Source: Rhodospirillales bacterium
GTDB taxonomy: Bacteria > Pseudomonadota > Alphaproteobacteria > Rhodospirillales > Thalassospiraceae
Assembly (NCBI GenBank): GCA_019634165.1
Contig: JAHQVT010000004.1
Span: forward strand, 1 to 60,481
Direction of reading: 5' to 3'
DNA: 60,481 bases
Positions 59,401-60,481 of this stretch are shown here, piece by piece. The notes beneath the pieces were generated by a model. That model saw only the letters and a program-made list of their open reading frames with translations, searched no databases and had not been told where the DNA came from. Position numbers and translations under genes: made by a program. The number at the start of each line of letters is the position of its first letter. The first letter of the stretch is position 1.

Positions 59401-60132
59401 CCCGCCCAAGGGAATTATGATTGCCGGGTAATAGAGAGATGAAATGCATGTCTTACTATCTTCGGCGGCTCCCTCAATCCCGAGTGCGACAAAGGCCTGA
59501 CTAGATTGTAGCCAAATCGCATTGCTATTATCGCCTTCTGGCATGCGACTGGCGTGAACACTGATAGGGCTTCGCTGCCCCTCGTCGCCGGGCACTTTAG
59601 GCGTGCAAAGGTATAGACTTTCCTTCGTCTTGTCGCCGCCGACGAGAGGTAGCAGCGGTTGCGATGCCGGATCGACCAGAGTGGGTGTCAACGCCCCCGA
59701 GGAAATATTAAAGCCCGTAGTAATTTGCAACTGAACTGCTTCGTCGAGGACTGCCTTGGACATCGTTTTCGGATCGGCGATCCAGACAATTGTTCCTTCA
59801 TACTTCGTGGTATAGCCGATCGCATCAAGAGCTGCTCCCAGAGAAGGGATATCTGCGTTCTGAATGCCGTTGGAGAAGAACAAAAACCGAATGACGTTGA
59901 AAGAGAGGCCGTTATCCGCACGGAACTGGCTGAAGACTCCCTGCAGCGTGCTCATGTCAATATAGCGCTCATTAAACCGCGGGAACGGGCAAGGGAAGTC
60001 AGTCTCGTAATAAATCGCAGTCCATGGACCATTAGTGGGTACTGTGCCATTTGGAACCGATATGTACGAATACACTCCCCCTTGTGACTTCTGATAAACG
60101 AGATCTAGCTTCATACCCGATCCATCAGTCAT
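56467..60132 (-). CDS. Large beta-rich protein, 1221 residues, function unknown
   Basis: Not recognised. First gene of the island operon. It opens MTDGSGMKLDLVYQ, with AGAGGAT upstream of ATG 60132. No signal peptide or membrane segment. The N-terminal 450 residues are beta-rich with many aromatic and proline residues. About residues 700-900 are more helical. The C-terminal 200 residues (LGYRPLETTLPSGISL, SLSFPPEGTTNVTLFGD, LGWFGGYVDKAAGGGS) resemble in style the N-terminus of the other giant. The 3' half is GC-richer than the 5' half. Its last codons are a G10 run. Confidence 0.82.
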   Translation of the reverse strand: MTDGSGMKLDLVYQKSQGGVYSYISVPNGTVPTNGPWTAIYYETDFPCPFPRFNERYIDMSTLQGVFSQFRADNGLSFNVIRFLFFSNGIQNADIPSLGAALDAIGYTTKYEGTIVWIADPKTMSKAVLDEAVQLQITTGFNISSGALTPTLVDPASQPLLPLVGGDKTKESLYLCTPKVPGDEGQRSPISVHASRMPEGDNSNAIWLQSSQAFVALGIEGAAEDSKTCISSLYYPAIIIPLGGKTPGALCLTGAWEAAMSEVGPAFSYSLSTSDTQASTKYPPSPLVFPLLDRQDSWSGQIVTVQIWPLAPTDPTHTYLQFYEYPGNGAPSPTFDSAFRTCLDEKIQLTIQRGGASRLQFDTRFASDGSGDKQLYLTVSGNFSMGVGTGSSGGELLCGLSGVETIEFAQGDMLTFYPQQPAEATVEIDPSKPEHEHLAFSSPTESPGTYTTSWAMILPGDPKTPSTRTYYSEPNEAPFFCADKAQTSDKNDLIYFPLSLNALPNTVDTTKPHYCFPIVPYRAMVPVASGFGAEAKYINALEFQCLNPKRQVNIEAMSTTTSLHKAGNLYAVTPQGHQATIANGLWTEMQLAQMSPGTDDKETSIQFRFSSGDRSKALPEPFQKAFLTNQQFLVITRGDAVKDEPFQTQSGAYGTLASQIDMDGWPFTLNLAANTSVGNFSNVLIFKSGTFSLAQMARHPDLWTQRETFTHTSGDPDGLFLSTWLTNYFEEAKQLYDNGNGIKSLANFCSLIDDENWNGFIALKVDVVATSLPTPIKALMAGIDKNLFYGHHVGNAINHVTASGTNECYALNSAMFGLVHYIDPELGAEAKNLPAYISSPSDYQFKVLVLEAVFEKAVLQTFSSKSMLLINKLFGDKVQRMSPDGTKYGTNNLELIGSYHKIDGVPSYTFSTASGTIQDFYPASAAFARNEITQATMSVASVSQSATKIVFNLQGNLEFLADPTFDLLSYQYLPYRGLALELVQPATGGDPAFVFDTSALVLAQNPSKLWVSGGTSSGAPKDSAFNLVRDGSLLSQLPLKLKGLISGDQNHLPKDLGYRPLETTLPSGISLPGPTGDWYALEFDMDLGGQGAMGSNHGISASLLLAWTPGDGTGSVAASPEFKLSGPDGVGLSVSLEGVVKFGAKNIVLNKVDAEGTGSPNTFVIEFESIALTLLSLSFPPEGTTNVTLFGDTSASNGGAVVKPTLGWFGGYVDKAAGGGS
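56473..56482 (-). other. Ten-G homopolymer at the giant/nuclease junction
   Basis: Ten consecutive G on the minus strand encode the final Gly-Gly-Gly of the 1221-residue protein just before Ser-stop. Losing one G reads through the stop into the nuclease frame (GGGVEMTK), making one fused protein; gaining one G gives Glu-Leu-Arg-stop. Runs this long are prone to slippage of polymerase or RNA polymerase. Confidence 0.85.
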
Positions 60133-60357
60133 CTTGATCCTCTGCCCTGATTGCAAGTGAATACTAACCCAAAAGTAGTTCCGGGATTAATCAATGCTCC
60201 TAAAAGGGAATTGTGTGGTCGCCAAATTTAGCATTTTTTATGTACCAGCCCTTCAGATAAACGTTTTAGTGCTGCAAAGCTTAATTTTTACAATCCACAA
60301 TAGAACAGGAAAATTAAGTTAGCAATTATTTATAAATGTGTGAATAGCCCCTGGAAT
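60133..60357. other. AT-rich upstream region of the island operon
   Basis: 225 bp, very AT-rich, between the first island gene and the IS3-type end. It should contain the operon promoter (minus strand), but no convincing -35/-10 pair or operator like that of the XRE gene is seen. Confidence 0.4.
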
Positions 60358-60481
60358 TGTAGACACCCGATCACTTATAAAGTGAGGCAAGGAGTTTACG
60401 ATGCCCAAGAGTCATTTTACCGATGAGTTCAAGATTGATGCCGTTCGCCAGATTACAGAACGAGGCTACTCAGTAGCGGAA
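60358..60481 (+). mobile_element. Left end of an IS3-family insertion sequence (cut by the window)
   Basis: TGTAGACACCCGA at 60358-60370 starts with TG as IS3-family inverted repeats do and lies 30 bp before a ribosome site and the transposase start. The other end is outside the window, so family and repeat cannot be confirmed here. Confidence 0.7.
60401..60481 (+). CDS. IS3-family transposase OrfA, N-terminal part
   Basis: Partial, 27 residues visible: MPKSHFTDEFKIDAVRQI then TERGYSVAE, the start of the HTH_Tnp_1 domain that binds the IS ends. AAGGAG lies 7 bp upstream. OrfA is normally joined to OrfB by a -1 frameshift; both lie beyond the window. Confidence 0.88.
   Translation, partial: MPKSHFTDEFKIDAVRQITERGYSVAE

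Overview
The window looks like the chromosome of an alphaproteobacterium of the Rhodospirillales, most probably Thalassospira or a close relative. This is judged from protein recognition and from gene orders (rpsA-sppA-ihfB-lapA-pyrF; mutM-enoyl-CoA hydratase-rpsT-dnaA-dnaN-recF-gyrB; FYDLN-acid protein beside aroA; Hsp20 beside DUF1150). No database was consulted.

Layout. 1-15.1 kb is a loose cobalamin region (cobO, cobQ, cobK, cbiD, cobA, cobB) broken up by a GST/methyltransferase pair, an orphan PstS-like protein with a TPR lipo/periplasmic partner, two NAD-binding proteins, a TauE/UreH-like membrane protein and a SCO copper chaperone. 15.2-26.4 kb holds signalling and stress genes: a soluble two-PAS chemoreceptor, a metallo-hydrolase, Hsp20-DUF1150 behind a likely RNA thermometer, a membrane adenylate cyclase carrying a [2Fe-2S] domain, a glutamine amidotransferase, a YeeE/YedE pair, a TPR-methyltransferase, YtoQ and tRNA-Ala. 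26.8-34 kb is housekeeping (aroA-cmk-rpsA, sppA-ihfB-lapA-pyrF). 34-38.5 kb has two transporters, mutM and an enoyl-CoA hydratase. 38.6-46 kb is rpsT-dnaA-dnaN-recF-gyrB.

Directly after gyrB the chromosome changes character. Three 20-bp tandem repeats like the end of an IS21-family element are followed by about 14 kb of foreign-looking DNA, all on the minus strand, ending at the left end of an IS3-family element cut by the window edge. This island holds, in transcription order: a 1221-residue beta-rich protein with no recognised domain, an endonuclease/exonuclease/phosphatase (EEP) fold enzyme with its catalytic residues intact, a 2679-residue beta-rich giant, a 131-residue unknown, and an XRE regulator whose promoter lies between two 20-bp palindromic operators. 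A run of ten G at the first giant's stop codon sets the EEP frame: losing one G would fuse the giant to the nuclease in frame. This giant-nuclease-giant unit, with its possible slippage switch, is the best candidate for an undescribed system.

How genes work together. The Cob/Cbi proteins act from uroporphyrinogen III methylation (cobA) through ring contraction chemistry (cbiD, cobK) to amidation (cobB, cobQ) and adenosylation (cobO). DnaA, the beta clamp, RecF and gyrase B form the classic replication-initiation cluster, although no DnaA boxes were found, so the origin probably lies elsewhere. Hsp20 and DUF1150 form a heat-regulated pair. Within the island, one-nucleotide spacing and a shared RBS-ATGAC start pattern suggest the three large genes are translated together.
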